From: Dactylosporangium sp040689395
GTDB lineage: Bacteria; Actinomycetota; Actinomycetes; Mycobacteriales; Micromonosporaceae
Direction: 5' to 3'
Length of the DNA: 64,000 nucleotides
Assembly (NCBI RefSeq): GCF_040689395.1
Contig: NZ_JBFAZX010000002.1
Location: 434,001 to 498,000, forward strand
Made by a program: the position numbers and the translations under genes. Shown here piece by piece: positions 51,301 to 57,969 of the stretch (within the stretch, counting starts at the first letter, position 1; the number at the start of each line of letters is the position of its first letter). Below the pieces are notes generated by a model, which saw nothing but the letters and a program-made list of their open reading frames with translations, ran no database searches and was not told the DNA's origin.

Positions 51301-52043
51301 CCGGTCGAGCGGCCGGCCTCGGTGGACCACAGGGTCGACATGGCGGGCGTGGTGGTCTTGACGCCGGCGATGTACCCGACGTACGGGCCGTAGTCGCAGT
51401 GGCTGGCGAACCCGGCGTAGACGACGCCGTCGAGCAGCAGCAGCCCGGGCCGCTGGGCGGCGGTCTTCGGGTTGAACGTGGTCCCCGGGTCGTTGGTCGG
51501 CGAGCCCTGGATCGTCACCGGCCAGCCGGCCCGCTCGGCGCCGGTCGCCGGGTTGATCGAGTGCATGTAGAAGTGCGGGCGGTTGGCGTCGGGGCCGTCG
51601 TTGACCTTCGAGGTGAAGAACAGCGACTGGGTCGCCGGGTCGTAGACCGGCGTGCTCGTGATGCCGATGTTCGGTACCAGATCGCCGCAGCCGATGGCCG
51701 AGGCGGGCCAGGCGGGACCGACGTTGCGCGACCAGACGATCGCGCCGGTCTGGGGGTTGAGCCCGTAGATCCAGTTGTTCTCGGTGGCGGCGATGAGCGT
51801 GCCGGCCGCGACGATCGGCTGGGCGTAGATCTGCCCGTCGAGGTTGGTGGCGAAGAGCTGCCCGAAGTCGGCTGCGGAGACGGCGGACGGCCCGAGCGCG
51901 GGCTCGTTCGGGTCCCAGCCCGTGCGCAGGTTGTCGACGGACACGGTGGTCACGTCGGCGGCGGCGGGGTGGACGAGCGCGACGGCGGCGCCGATCGCGA
52001 GGAGGGGTGGTAGGAGTGCGGCGGTCAGCCGGCGTGCGGACAT
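48399..52043 (-). CDS. Giant secreted PQQ-like beta-propeller protein with discoidin modules
   Basis: A 1214-residue secreted protein. The signal peptide runs to about residue 30 (ALLPPLLAIGAAVALVHPAAA). Residues about 35-520 are PQQ-like propeller repeats (FATNLDGQIYAQPIVAAGTLI, GLNPQTGAIVWSR, VYVGNRDGRIFGFG), with Cys in a H-C-D-Y-G segment. Three to four choice-of-anchor-D beta-sandwiches and two F5/8-type C discoidin modules follow (YWESANNAFPQWVQVDLGA twice), ending at a C-terminal discoidin. No hydrolase motif is visible; it may be a quinoprotein or a surface/adhesion protein. Start ATG 52043 has GGGAG. A 64-base DNA block is duplicated exactly within it. Confidence 0.8.
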   Translation of the reverse strand: MSARRLTAALLPPLLAIGAAVALVHPAAADVTTVSVDNLRTGWDPNEPALGPSAVSAADFGQLFATNLDGQIYAQPIVAAGTLIAATENNWIYGLNPQTGAIVWSRNVGPAWPASAIGCGDLVPNIGITSTPVYDPATQSLFFTSKVNDGPDANRPHFYMHSINPATGAERAGWPVTIQGSPTNDPGTTFNPKTAAQRPGLLLLDGVVYAGFASHCDYGPYVGYIAGVKTTTPAMSTLWSTEAGRSTGMGGIWQSGGGLVSDGPGRIIVSTGNGVSPAPGPGNNPPGTLAESVIRLQVNGDGSLSAKDFFSPANNGKLDQDDTDFGSGGPVALPASFGTPAHPRLLVQTGKDGRVFLLDRDNLGGMGQGPGGSDASMVPPAGPYNGVWGHPAVWGGDGGYVYQVENQGFLRAFKYGVNGAGLPVLTSAATSSSTFGYTSGSPVVTSSGTTSGSAIVWVVYSDGSNGANGQLRAYDALPVGGQLKLRYSAPIGTATKFVVPATDGGRVYVGNRDGRIFGFGRPTTAALNASPTDFGNVAVGSTGNATVTVTATRAVRITAVNAAAPFGVTAPALPVNLNTGQTLAVPVRFSPAGPGGAAGSLTFITDAGNVAFDLHGNGTQPGLGATPSALSFGTVPTGASKTLGVSITNTGTSPVTITGATAPVAPFSVTGLPANGTTIAAGASVSVSVKYAPTAAGDQNGSLVVVSNAGSVTVPVSGNAVTGAARLTITPNPLAFGSVAIGTTATQTFSIANTGNITLTLTKAAPPVGAFNTSTPVSEGQQLSPGDVIHQTVTFTPTAQGAQSAIYSITGDDGQGAVLVQLTGTGVPPTNTTNLAAGKAATAQSTQGGFPAGNVTDADPNSYWESANNAFPQWVQVDLGASASIGKVTLRLPPQASWATRRQTLSVLSSVDGNAWATTVGATDYIFDPATGNTVNIAFPSVTARYVRLNITANTGWPAGQLSSFEVYGTSGGTATLGLSVNRLTFEDTTVNTNSEWETVTVTNTGTAPATVQSVTASGDFTVTTTCGSSIAPGANCTATVTFHPSAAGARTGTLSIRSTASNAEATVALSGTGVPTAGTNLALQRPTTQSSNVQGYVSANVVDGNTNSYWESANNAFPQWVQVDLGATQQVGRVVLKLPPATAWAARTQTVTVTDATTGAVLVSARACAFDPATGNSVTLTFAPAGVRNLRITFTANTGWPAGQLSELEVYSA
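48661..48724. repeat. 64-base exact intragenic repeat, copy A (copy B at 49402-49465)
   Basis: The 64 bases from GCGCCGAGGTCGACCTGAAC onward are identical, including synonymous positions, in the two discoidin modules of the propeller gene, while flanking module DNA differs. This indicates recent gene conversion or duplication inside the gene. Confidence 0.85.
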
Positions 52044-52121
52044 GACTGCTCCCGAGGGGGCGGGGGAATGACGACGGGACTCCGGAGGTTGGCGGCGGCT
52101 CCAGGGTCGACGGAACCGTAA

Positions 52122-52187
52122 CTTGCCCGACATCGCGACGCAAGATACTGACTGAAATACAGAAATACTTGCACTTGCCTTTGCAAG
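52122..52187 (-). promoter_or_regulatory. Upstream region of the propeller gene with clustered CTTGC/GCAAG half-sites
   Basis: Five copies of the CTTGC/GCAAG pentamer occur in 66 bases: 52122-52126, 52140-52144, 52168-52172, 52174-52178 and 52183-52187. The last two form CTTGC-CTTT-GCAAG. The DNA is locally AT-rich (GAAATACAGAAATAC), as expected for a promoter, though no convincing -35/-10 pair stands out. The same pentamers occur upstream of the amylase and GH87 genes. Confidence 0.45.
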
Positions 52188-52205
52188 CCTCTCGCGACGC
52201 GCCGA

Positions 52206-52832
52206 TCAGGCCTCCAGCCAGGCCAGGACCCGCGCGGTGGTCGGCGTGACCGCGCAGCTGCGCGACGCGAAGTCCAGGGCCATCGCGTGGTCGGCCGCGG
52301 TGAAGTCGGCGACCGCGTCGGCGACGAGGAACGGCTCGATGTCGTGCGCGTAGGCGTCGCCGGCCGTCAGCAGGCAGCCCAGGTGCGCGAAGACACCGCA
52401 CACGACGAGCTGATCGCGGCCGAGCTCGGCGAGCATCGCGGCCAGGGGCGTGCGGTGGAAGGCGCTGTAGCGGTACTTCGTCACCACCGCGTCGTGCGGC
52501 CCCGGCGCAACGGCGGCGACGATCCCGCGGCTGTCCTCGTCATCGGTCATGCCCGGCCCCCACACGTCGTGCAGCAGGCCGCGCTCCGCCCGGGTCATCC
52601 GCCCGGGCTGCGCCGTGTACCGCACCGGCACCCCGCGGGCCGCGCACGCGCTGCGCAGCGCGGCGACGTTGGCGAGCAACTCCCGCCCCGGGGAGCGGTC
52701 GGGCGGGAAGCGGTCCACGAAGTACCGCTGCATGTCGTGCACCAGCAGCACGCACCGGCGCGGGTCGACGCGCCACGGCGCGGGGCCGTCGCGCGGGGGT
52801 TCGGGCATCGGGTAGGGGTCGATGGTGGGCAT
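52206..52832 (-). CDS. PhzD-like isochorismatase (2-amino-2-deoxyisochorismate hydrolase)
   Basis: A 208-residue cysteine-hydrolase-fold protein. The N-terminus MPTIDPYPMPEPP...DPRRCVLLVHDMQRYFVDRF is that of PhzD/isochorismatases (catalytic Asp in HDMQ). The second catalytic Lys lies in VVTKYRYSAFHRT. The usual nucleophilic Cys region reads VVCGVFAHLGCLLTAGDAYAHDI, where isochorismatases that act on enol ethers have Gly in place of Cys; this fits hydrolysis of the vinyl ether. It should convert the PhzE-like product to 2,3-dihydro-3-hydroxyanthranilate. The ATG at 52832 overlaps the monooxygenase stop (TGATG). It is the last gene of the leftward operon. Confidence 0.88.
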   Translation of the reverse strand: MPTIDPYPMPEPPRDGPAPWRVDPRRCVLLVHDMQRYFVDRFPPDRSPGRELLANVAALRSACAARGVPVRYTAQPGRMTRAERGLLHDVWGPGMTDDEDSRGIVAAVAPGPHDAVVTKYRYSAFHRTPLAAMLAELGRDQLVVCGVFAHLGCLLTAGDAYAHDIEPFLVADAVADFTAADHAMALDFASRSCAVTPTTARVLAWLEA

Positions 52833-53920
52833 CAGAGGCAGCATGTGAAGAGCCAATCCTGCTCGGGCAGCCCGCAGGCCGCGATCCGTTCGTCCCGGCG
52901 GCGCTGCCGCGCGCCGTCGGGCAGGTGGTGCTCGCGCCCGCCGGCCGCGCTCGCCGCCGTGACGCGCTCGGCCCGTGGCCGGCGCCGCGCCTCGTACCGC
53001 GCCAGGCCACCCGGGCCGCCCGGGCCGGCCTCAGCCAGGGCGGCCGCGTCCTCGATGGCCTGGGCGGCGCCCTGGGCGAGGAAGGGCGGCATCGCGTGCG
53101 CCGCGTCGCCGAGCACGGCCAGCCGGCCGCGGTGCCAGGCCGGCAGCGCTGGCCCGGCGAACAGCGCGTGCCCCCTCGCCCTCCCGGCCGGCCCGGCCGC
53201 GCGGACCAGGTCGCGGACCGGGGCGTGCCAGCCGTCGAAGGCGCCCTCGAGGCGCCCGGCGGTGACGGCGACGAGGTTGAGGCCGCCGGGCACCGGGTAG
53301 GCGACCACGTGCCGGCCCGGGCCCAGCCAGACGGTGACCACCGGCGCCGGGCCGGTGATCGGGGAATGCATCGGCAGCACGGCGCGGTAGGCGGTGTAGC
53401 CGGTGAAGCGGGGCTCGCCGCGGCGCAGCGCGGCGCGCACGACCGAGCGCAGGCCGTCCGCGCCGACGACGGCGTCCGCCTCGTGGACGGAACCGTCGGC
53501 CAGGTGCAGCGCGCCGTGCGGCGTCGCGGCGGTGCAGCGCGCGCCGAAGCGGACGGTGCCCGGCTCGGCCGCCTCGTGCAGGACCCGGACCAGGTCGGCG
53601 CGGCGCAGCGCGAGATACGGCGCGCCGTAGCGGGCCGCGGCCGCGTCGCCGAGCGGCACCCGGCCCAGCAGGGCGCCGTCGGACCAGCGACGCACCTCGC
53701 GCGCGGCCGGGCGCAGCGAGACCGCGTCCAGGGCCGGGCCGAGGCCGAGCCCGAGCAGCACGCGGGTCGCGTTCGGCGGGAGCTGGATGCCGAAGCCGTC
53801 CGTGGCGAGCCGCGCGGAGCGCTCGAACACGGTGCAGCGCACGCCCCTGGCGGCGAGCGCGAGCGCGGTGGTGAGGCCGCCGACGCCCGCGCCGGCGACC
53901 GCGACACGCGGCTGTGCCAT
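52832..53920 (-). CDS. FAD-dependent aromatic monooxygenase (salicylate/4-hydroxybenzoate hydroxylase family)
   Basis: A 362-residue class A flavoprotein. The GxGxxG dinucleotide fold (VAVAGAGVGGLTTALALAARG) is at the N-terminus, the DG motif is VVGADGLRSVVR, and the GD motif is LAVLGDAAHAMPPFLAQGAAQAIEDA. Such enzymes hydroxylate, sometimes with decarboxylation, aminobenzoates and hydroxybenzoates. GGAGAA precedes the ATG, 15 bases after the ligase stop. In this operon it probably tailors 3-amino-4-hydroxybenzoate, 3-hydroxyanthranilate or their condensation product. Confidence 0.9.
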   Translation of the reverse strand: MAQPRVAVAGAGVGGLTTALALAARGVRCTVFERSARLATDGFGIQLPPNATRVLLGLGLGPALDAVSLRPAAREVRRWSDGALLGRVPLGDAAAARYGAPYLALRRADLVRVLHEAAEPGTVRFGARCTAATPHGALHLADGSVHEADAVVGADGLRSVVRAALRRGEPRFTGYTAYRAVLPMHSPITGPAPVVTVWLGPGRHVVAYPVPGGLNLVAVTAGRLEGAFDGWHAPVRDLVRAAGPAGRARGHALFAGPALPAWHRGRLAVLGDAAHAMPPFLAQGAAQAIEDAAALAEAGPGGPGGLARYEARRRPRAERVTAASAAGGREHHLPDGARQRRRDERIAACGLPEQDWLFTCCL

Positions 53921-53935
53921 CGAGGTTCTCCGTTC

Positions 53936-55195
53936 CTAGTAGTACCGCAGGGCGGTGTCCCAGTCCTCACCGGCGGCGAACAGGCCGCGCGGCTTCATCA
54001 CCTCGGCCCGCGCGGTCAGCAGCCCGAAAGGGACCAGGCCGCCGGCGGGGACGGGGGCGACGTGCGCGTCGATGTCCGGGTACGCGCCCCGGATCGCGGC
54101 GGTGAGCGCGCCCGCGGCGTCGGTGCGCCAGCGGTCGGCGACCTCGATCTGCACGCGCAGCCGGTCGCCGTCGGCGCGGGCACGCCAGAACCACACCCCG
54201 TATTCGTCGGGCAGCCCGAAGACCAGCTCCTCCAGGCCGAGCTGGCTGAGGTCCCCGGCGGCGAAGTCGGTGCGGCCCAGCACCCGCACGGTGGGCAGGT
54301 GCCAGCCGCAGGGGCACGCGGCGTACGAGACCTCGACCTCGTCCTCGATGGCGTAGCGCAGCAGGGGCATCGCCTCGCGGAAGAGCGGCGTGACGACGAG
54401 CCGGCCGCGCCCGGCGGGGGTCAGCTCACCCGTGGCCGGGTCCTGCACCTCGAACACGGCCCGGTCGGCCCACAGGTGCATGGTGCCGTGCCGGCACTCG
54501 CCGGCGAGGCTGCCCGTCTCGGTGGCACCGTACTCCTGCACGACGGGGACGCCCCAGACGCGGCCGATGCGCGCCTTGCGGGCGGCGCCCAGCGGCTCCC
54601 CGCCGACGAACAGGGCGCGCAGGGCCGGGAAGTCGCGGTAGCCGGCGACCCGGGCGGCGGCGGCCCACAGCAGCGTGTCCGTGGGCAGCGACCAGGTCAG
54701 CGTGACGTCGAGGTCGTGCAGCAGCCGCACGACCCGGGAGTACGGCGTGGCCAGCGAGCGGTTGTCGGCTGGCACGACGGTGGCGCCGTGGCGGCGGGCC
54801 GCCGCGTGGGCGAGATGCCCGGTGATCATCAGCGCGTAGGGGGTGCGCACCATCATGGTGTCGGCGGCGGTGATGCCGACCCACTTGCGGGCGAAGCGCT
54901 CGGCGAGGTCGGTCCAGTCGGCCTCGGTGTAGTACGACGCGGTCGCGTCCCCGCTGCTGCCGCTGGACTCGTGGTAGGTGGCCAGGTCCGCGCGGGCGGT
55001 GGCGAGCATCCCGAACGGGTACGCGTCGCGCAGGTCCTGCTTGGTGGTCAGCGGCTGCTGCGGCAGCGGCGCGACGCCGCGCTTGCGGTAGAACGGCGAG
55101 CGCTCGGCCGCGGCGAGCACGGCCGGCAGCCGGTCCTGCTGGAGCCGGGCGAGGCCGGCGAAGTCGTTCCAGTCCCCGATCTGCGGGAGTCTCAC
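53936..55195 (-). CDS. Phenylacetate-CoA-ligase-like adenylate-forming enzyme
   Basis: A 419-residue ANL-superfamily protein of the PaaK branch. ERSPFYRKRGV, the phosphate loop YHESSGSSGDATASYY, the substrate/aromatic region VFVGGEPLG, VVQEYGATETGSLAGEC (A5-like) and LLRYAIEDEVEV plus VLGRTDFAAGDLSQLGLEELV are visible. It activates an arylcarboxylate as the adenylate, possibly as a CoA ester. The GTG at 55195 overlaps the amidohydrolase stop (GTGA). Pairing of such a ligase with an amidohydrolase is the hallmark of bacterial benzoxazole formation from aminohydroxybenzoates. Confidence 0.88.
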   Translation of the reverse strand: MRLPQIGDWNDFAGLARLQQDRLPAVLAAAERSPFYRKRGVAPLPQQPLTTKQDLRDAYPFGMLATARADLATYHESSGSSGDATASYYTEADWTDLAERFARKWVGITAADTMMVRTPYALMITGHLAHAAARRHGATVVPADNRSLATPYSRVVRLLHDLDVTLTWSLPTDTLLWAAAARVAGYRDFPALRALFVGGEPLGAARKARIGRVWGVPVVQEYGATETGSLAGECRHGTMHLWADRAVFEVQDPATGELTPAGRGRLVVTPLFREAMPLLRYAIEDEVEVSYAACPCGWHLPTVRVLGRTDFAAGDLSQLGLEELVFGLPDEYGVWFWRARADGDRLRVQIEVADRWRTDAAGALTAAIRGAYPDIDAHVAPVPAGGLVPFGLLTARAEVMKPRGLFAAGEDWDTALRYY

Positions 55196-55935
55196 AGCTC
55201 CTCCAAGGCGAGCAGGCGGCGCGCGTTCGCGGCCGCGACCAGCGCGAGGTCGTCCGGCGCGAGGCCGAGGGCGTGCAGCTTGGCGACCTCGACGGCCGGG
55301 TGCTGCAGCGGGTGTTCGGTGCCGAACAGCACCCGGCCGGCGCCGAGGCGGCGCACCGCGAGGCGGGCGACGGCGGTGAAGCAGCCGGAGAGCTCCACGG
55401 CGATGTTGGGCCGCGCCGCGATCCGGTGCAGGCCGGCCGCGTCGAGGCCGGTGTGTCCGCAGTGGCCGGACACGAAGGTGACGGCGGGGTGGCGCGCGGC
55501 GAGGGCGACGAGGTCCTCGGTGCGGGTGCCGGGACGGCCCAGGCACACGACGTACACGGGGTGCCCGGCACCGGCGGCGAGCGTGGCGAGCGCGTCGACG
55601 CCGGGGTCGTCGAGCCGGAAGCCGTGCACCGCCGGGGAGATCTCCAGGCCTCGGTACCGCGACGCCGCCGCGCGGTATGCGGCGACGTCGCGCCGCGGGT
55701 CGGCGAAGAAGAAGGGCACGAGCCGTCCGCCGGACGCGGTGCACGCCCGGCGGACCCCCTCGTTGTCGGCCCGCGCCTCGCTGCGTCCGCCGTCGACGAT
55801 CTGCTCCGACAGCCGGTCGAGGTCGACCAGTCCCCCGGCGCACACCGCCGCGTGGCCGATGCCGGCGACGTCCATCACCGCGAGCAGATCGGCCGCGCCA
55901 CCCGGGCTCAGGCGCGCATGGAAGTCGAAGAGCAT
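55192..55935 (-). CDS. Amidohydrolase-family protein, possible benzoxazole-forming cyclase
   Basis: A 247-residue TIM-barrel protein of the amidohydrolase_2 family. The first strand reads MLFDFHARLSPG, so the usual metal-binding H-x-H is H-x-R. The strand-6 His appears in VTFVSGHCGHTG. The strand-8 Asp is replaced in VLFGTEHPLQHP (E-H instead of D-Y/W). The altered metal ligands suggest a non-hydrolytic or metal-poor chemistry. In nataxazole-type pathways an amidohydrolase of this size condenses two aminohydroxybenzoate units into a benzoxazole after activation by the ligase. The ATG shares one base with the upstream stop (TGATG). Confidence 0.82.
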   Translation of the reverse strand: MLFDFHARLSPGGAADLLAVMDVAGIGHAAVCAGGLVDLDRLSEQIVDGGRSEARADNEGVRRACTASGGRLVPFFFADPRRDVAAYRAAASRYRGLEISPAVHGFRLDDPGVDALATLAAGAGHPVYVVCLGRPGTRTEDLVALAARHPAVTFVSGHCGHTGLDAAGLHRIAARPNIAVELSGCFTAVARLAVRRLGAGRVLFGTEHPLQHPAVEVAKLHALGLAPDDLALVAAANARRLLALEEL

Positions 55936-57044
55936 CACTGCTCGTAGCACAGTTCGTCGATGGGGTAGCCGACGTGCCGGTCGCGCTGCGGGAGGTGGCC
56001 CAGGATGCGGTCGCCAGGGCGCAGCTCGGTCGAGTTGCGCACCGCGCCGCCCGGCCCGAGGATCCGCACGTGCCAGTCGTCCTGCACGATCACGTTGACC
56101 CGCTCGCCGGTCTCGGCGACGGCGTCGATCGACAGCAGCGGCCGGGTCTCGATCTTCACCCGCCCGACGACCACCGGCCGGGTGCGTCCGTCGGCCCCGA
56201 CGGCGAGCACGATGGCGCCCGCCCGCAGCTCGCTGAGGTACCGCGTGTGCTCGGCGTCGGCGAGCGTGTAGGACATGATGGCGCCGGCGTTGACGCGGAA
56301 CGGCCGGGTCGGCATGTAGGGCAGCGGATGCGTCTCGCTGACGCACAGCACGAGCCCGCGGGAGCGCGACCCGACCAGGATCCCCTCGTCCTTGGCCAGG
56401 TAGGTGCAGGTGTCGACGCAGGCGCGCTCGCCCATGCCGGCGTGCGTGACGGCGGTGACGGTGAGCTCGGTCAGCTCCAGGTCCGGCGAGCGGCGCTCGG
56501 CGGCGTCCTTGAGCCGGCCCGCCTCGCCGGGCGCGCCGGGCGCGAGCATCAGCCCGTCCGGGCCGTGCTCGAGCACGCCGAGGTGCACGGGGGCGTCGTC
56601 GGCCCGCTCGACGGTGGTGATGATGAGCCCGTGTGCGTCGGCCGCCGCGGCGAGAACGATCTCCAGCGGGATGTTCGTCGGGTCGGTGAAGCGCAGGACC
56701 GTGCACGGGTCGTGGCGCACGCTCGCGCAGGCGGCGGCGAGGGTGTCGGCGTCGGTCACCTCGACGTAGCCGCCGAAGCGGGTGCCCGGGTGGCACTGGG
56801 CGAGGCGGGCCGGCTCGCCGTGCACGGCCGGATCGACCACGACGAGGTCGGCGTCGCCGAACCCGTCCGGCAGCTGCGCGCTGTCCCGGCCGGGCAGCAG
56901 CACCCGGGTCACGGTCGGCGGCAGTACGGCCAGGTCGGCCGGGTCGGCGGCGACGATCGCGTCGAAGCCACGGTGGATCGCCTCCTGGCACAGGGCGGAC
57001 TTCAGGGCGCCGGCGGCGCGGATGTCGAGCCAGCACTGCTTCAT
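55935..57044 (-). CDS. 3-dehydroquinate synthase II family (GriH-like)
   Basis: A 369-residue protein with features of archaeal-type DHQ synthase II: KQCWLDIRAAG, VHGEPARLAQCHPGTRFGGYVEVTD, LTVTAVTHAGMGERACVDTC, VGSRSRGLVLCVSETHPLPYMPTRPFRVNAGA and VGRVKIETRPLLSIDA. In the grixazone pathway the homologue GriH turns the C7 aldol product into 3-amino-4-hydroxybenzoate. The ATG at 57044 follows GAAGGGA, 14 bases after the aldolase stop. The aldolase partner directly upstream makes this assignment firm at pathway level. Confidence 0.92.
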   Translation of the reverse strand: MKQCWLDIRAAGALKSALCQEAIHRGFDAIVAADPADLAVLPPTVTRVLLPGRDSAQLPDGFGDADLVVVDPAVHGEPARLAQCHPGTRFGGYVEVTDADTLAAACASVRHDPCTVLRFTDPTNIPLEIVLAAAADAHGLIITTVERADDAPVHLGVLEHGPDGLMLAPGAPGEAGRLKDAAERRSPDLELTELTVTAVTHAGMGERACVDTCTYLAKDEGILVGSRSRGLVLCVSETHPLPYMPTRPFRVNAGAIMSYTLADAEHTRYLSELRAGAIVLAVGADGRTRPVVVGRVKIETRPLLSIDAVAETGERVNVIVQDDWHVRILGPGGAVRNSTELRPGDRILGHLPQRDRHVGYPIDELCYEQ

Positions 57045-57058
57045 GTCGGTTTCCCTTC

Positions 57059-57868
57059 TCACCGGCTGTGCGCCGGGCTGTGGACGACCGCGCGGTCGTG
57101 GACTATGGCGGAGAGGCGGCGCAGCATCGCGGCCGGGTCCGCGGCGGTGAAGACGAGCCGGCCGGCGGCGATCCCCCCGGCGCCGGCCCGCATGGCGTCG
57201 GCGAGATGGGCCAGCGCCACCGGTCCGTCCGCGGCGTCGCCGCCGGCGGCCAGCACCGGGATCGGGCAGGCGGCGCTGACCGCCTCGAGCTCAGCGGCCG
57301 AGCGCGGTAGTGCCGTCTTCACGAGGTCGGCGCCGAGCTCGGCGGCGATGGCGGCGGCGTGCGCCACGAGCCGCGGCGCGCGCCCGTCGGTGACGCCGGG
57401 GCCGCGGGCGTAGACCATCGCCAGCAGCGGCACACCCCACCGCTCGCAGGCGCCGGCCACGGCGCCGAGGTCGGCGAGCTGCCGGGGCTCGGTCGGGGAA
57501 CCGGCGTTGACGTGGACGCTGATCGCGTCGGCGCCGAGGCGCAGCGCCTCCTCGACCGTGCACACCAGCACCTTGGCGTCGGGGTCGGCGGGCAGGCCGG
57601 TGCCGGCGCTGAGGTGCACGATGAGCGACAGGTCTCGGAACCGGCGGGCCTGGACGTGCCGCAGCGCGCCCTTGTGCAGCACCACGGCGTCGGCGCCGTT
57701 CGCGGCGAGCTCGCCGACGAGCCGGTCGAGGCCGCCGCTGCGTCCACTGTGGATAATCGGCCCGGCGCTGACCGGATGGTCGAGCGGGACCACGAGCAGG
57801 CCGCCGGATCCGTTGCGGTACAGCCGATCCAGCCGCACCCGGCGAGCGAAGGTGTCGTTGTGAGCCAC
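57059..57868 (-). CDS. DhnA-type class I aldolase (GriI-like amino-C7-sugar-phosphate synthase)
   Basis: A 269-residue TIM-barrel aldolase. LLVVPLDHPVSAGP is the N-terminal DhnA block, VLHKGALRH and ISVHVNAGS follow, and the Schiff-base Lys is in GADLVKTALP. PVLAAGGDAADG and AGAGGIAAGRLVF form the phosphate site. GriI-type enzymes join dihydroxyacetone phosphate to aspartate semialdehyde, giving the precursor that the DHQ synthase II homologue aromatises to 3-amino-4-hydroxybenzoate. The GTG at 57868 opens the six-gene leftward operon, 88 bases from the divergent phzE-like gene. Confidence 0.9.
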   Translation of the reverse strand: MAHNDTFARRVRLDRLYRNGSGGLLVVPLDHPVSAGPIIHSGRSGGLDRLVGELAANGADAVVLHKGALRHVQARRFRDLSLIVHLSAGTGLPADPDAKVLVCTVEEALRLGADAISVHVNAGSPTEPRQLADLGAVAGACERWGVPLLAMVYARGPGVTDGRAPRLVAHAAAIAAELGADLVKTALPRSAAELEAVSAACPIPVLAAGGDAADGPVALAHLADAMRAGAGGIAAGRLVFTAADPAAMLRRLSAIVHDRAVVHSPAHSR

Positions 57869-57901
57869 GCTTCGGACGCTAGCCGCGCGCCGGTGCGCCT
57901 C

Positions 57902-57923
57902 CCACTACCTCAATGGGTAGTGG
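57902..57923. promoter_or_regulatory. 8-bp inverted repeat in the bidirectional promoter of the aminobenzoate cluster
   Basis: CCACTACC (57902-57909) and GGTAGTGG (57916-57923) are exact complements around TCAATG. The site lies 34 bases upstream of both divergent starts (57868 and 57957), in the only intergenic region that can drive the two operons. An activator such as the adjacent LAL regulator is the obvious candidate to bind it. Confidence 0.6.
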
Positions 57924-57945
57924 CCGCCCGCGCGGGGGCGCTGCG

Positions 57946-57969
57946 ACGGTTGCGTCATGACGCAACCGT
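57946..57969. promoter_or_regulatory. 24-bp perfect palindrome spanning the phzE-like start codon
   Basis: From ACGGTTGCGT at 57946-57955 through CATG to ACGCAACCGT at 57960-57969 the DNA equals its own reverse complement. The start codon ATG (57957-57959) sits in the centre. No ribosome-binding site lies at normal distance. The palindrome may be an operator overlapping the transcript start, or a structure in the mRNA that controls initiation; two more base pairs are possible beyond a single mismatch. Confidence 0.7.

Noticed and set aside
48912..52013. A 1033-codon plus-strand open frame
   Set aside because: Antisense shadow of the propeller/discoidin gene.
52925..56098. A 1057-codon plus-strand open frame
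   Set aside because: Antisense to four genes of the coupled aminobenzoate operon; no recognisable domains.
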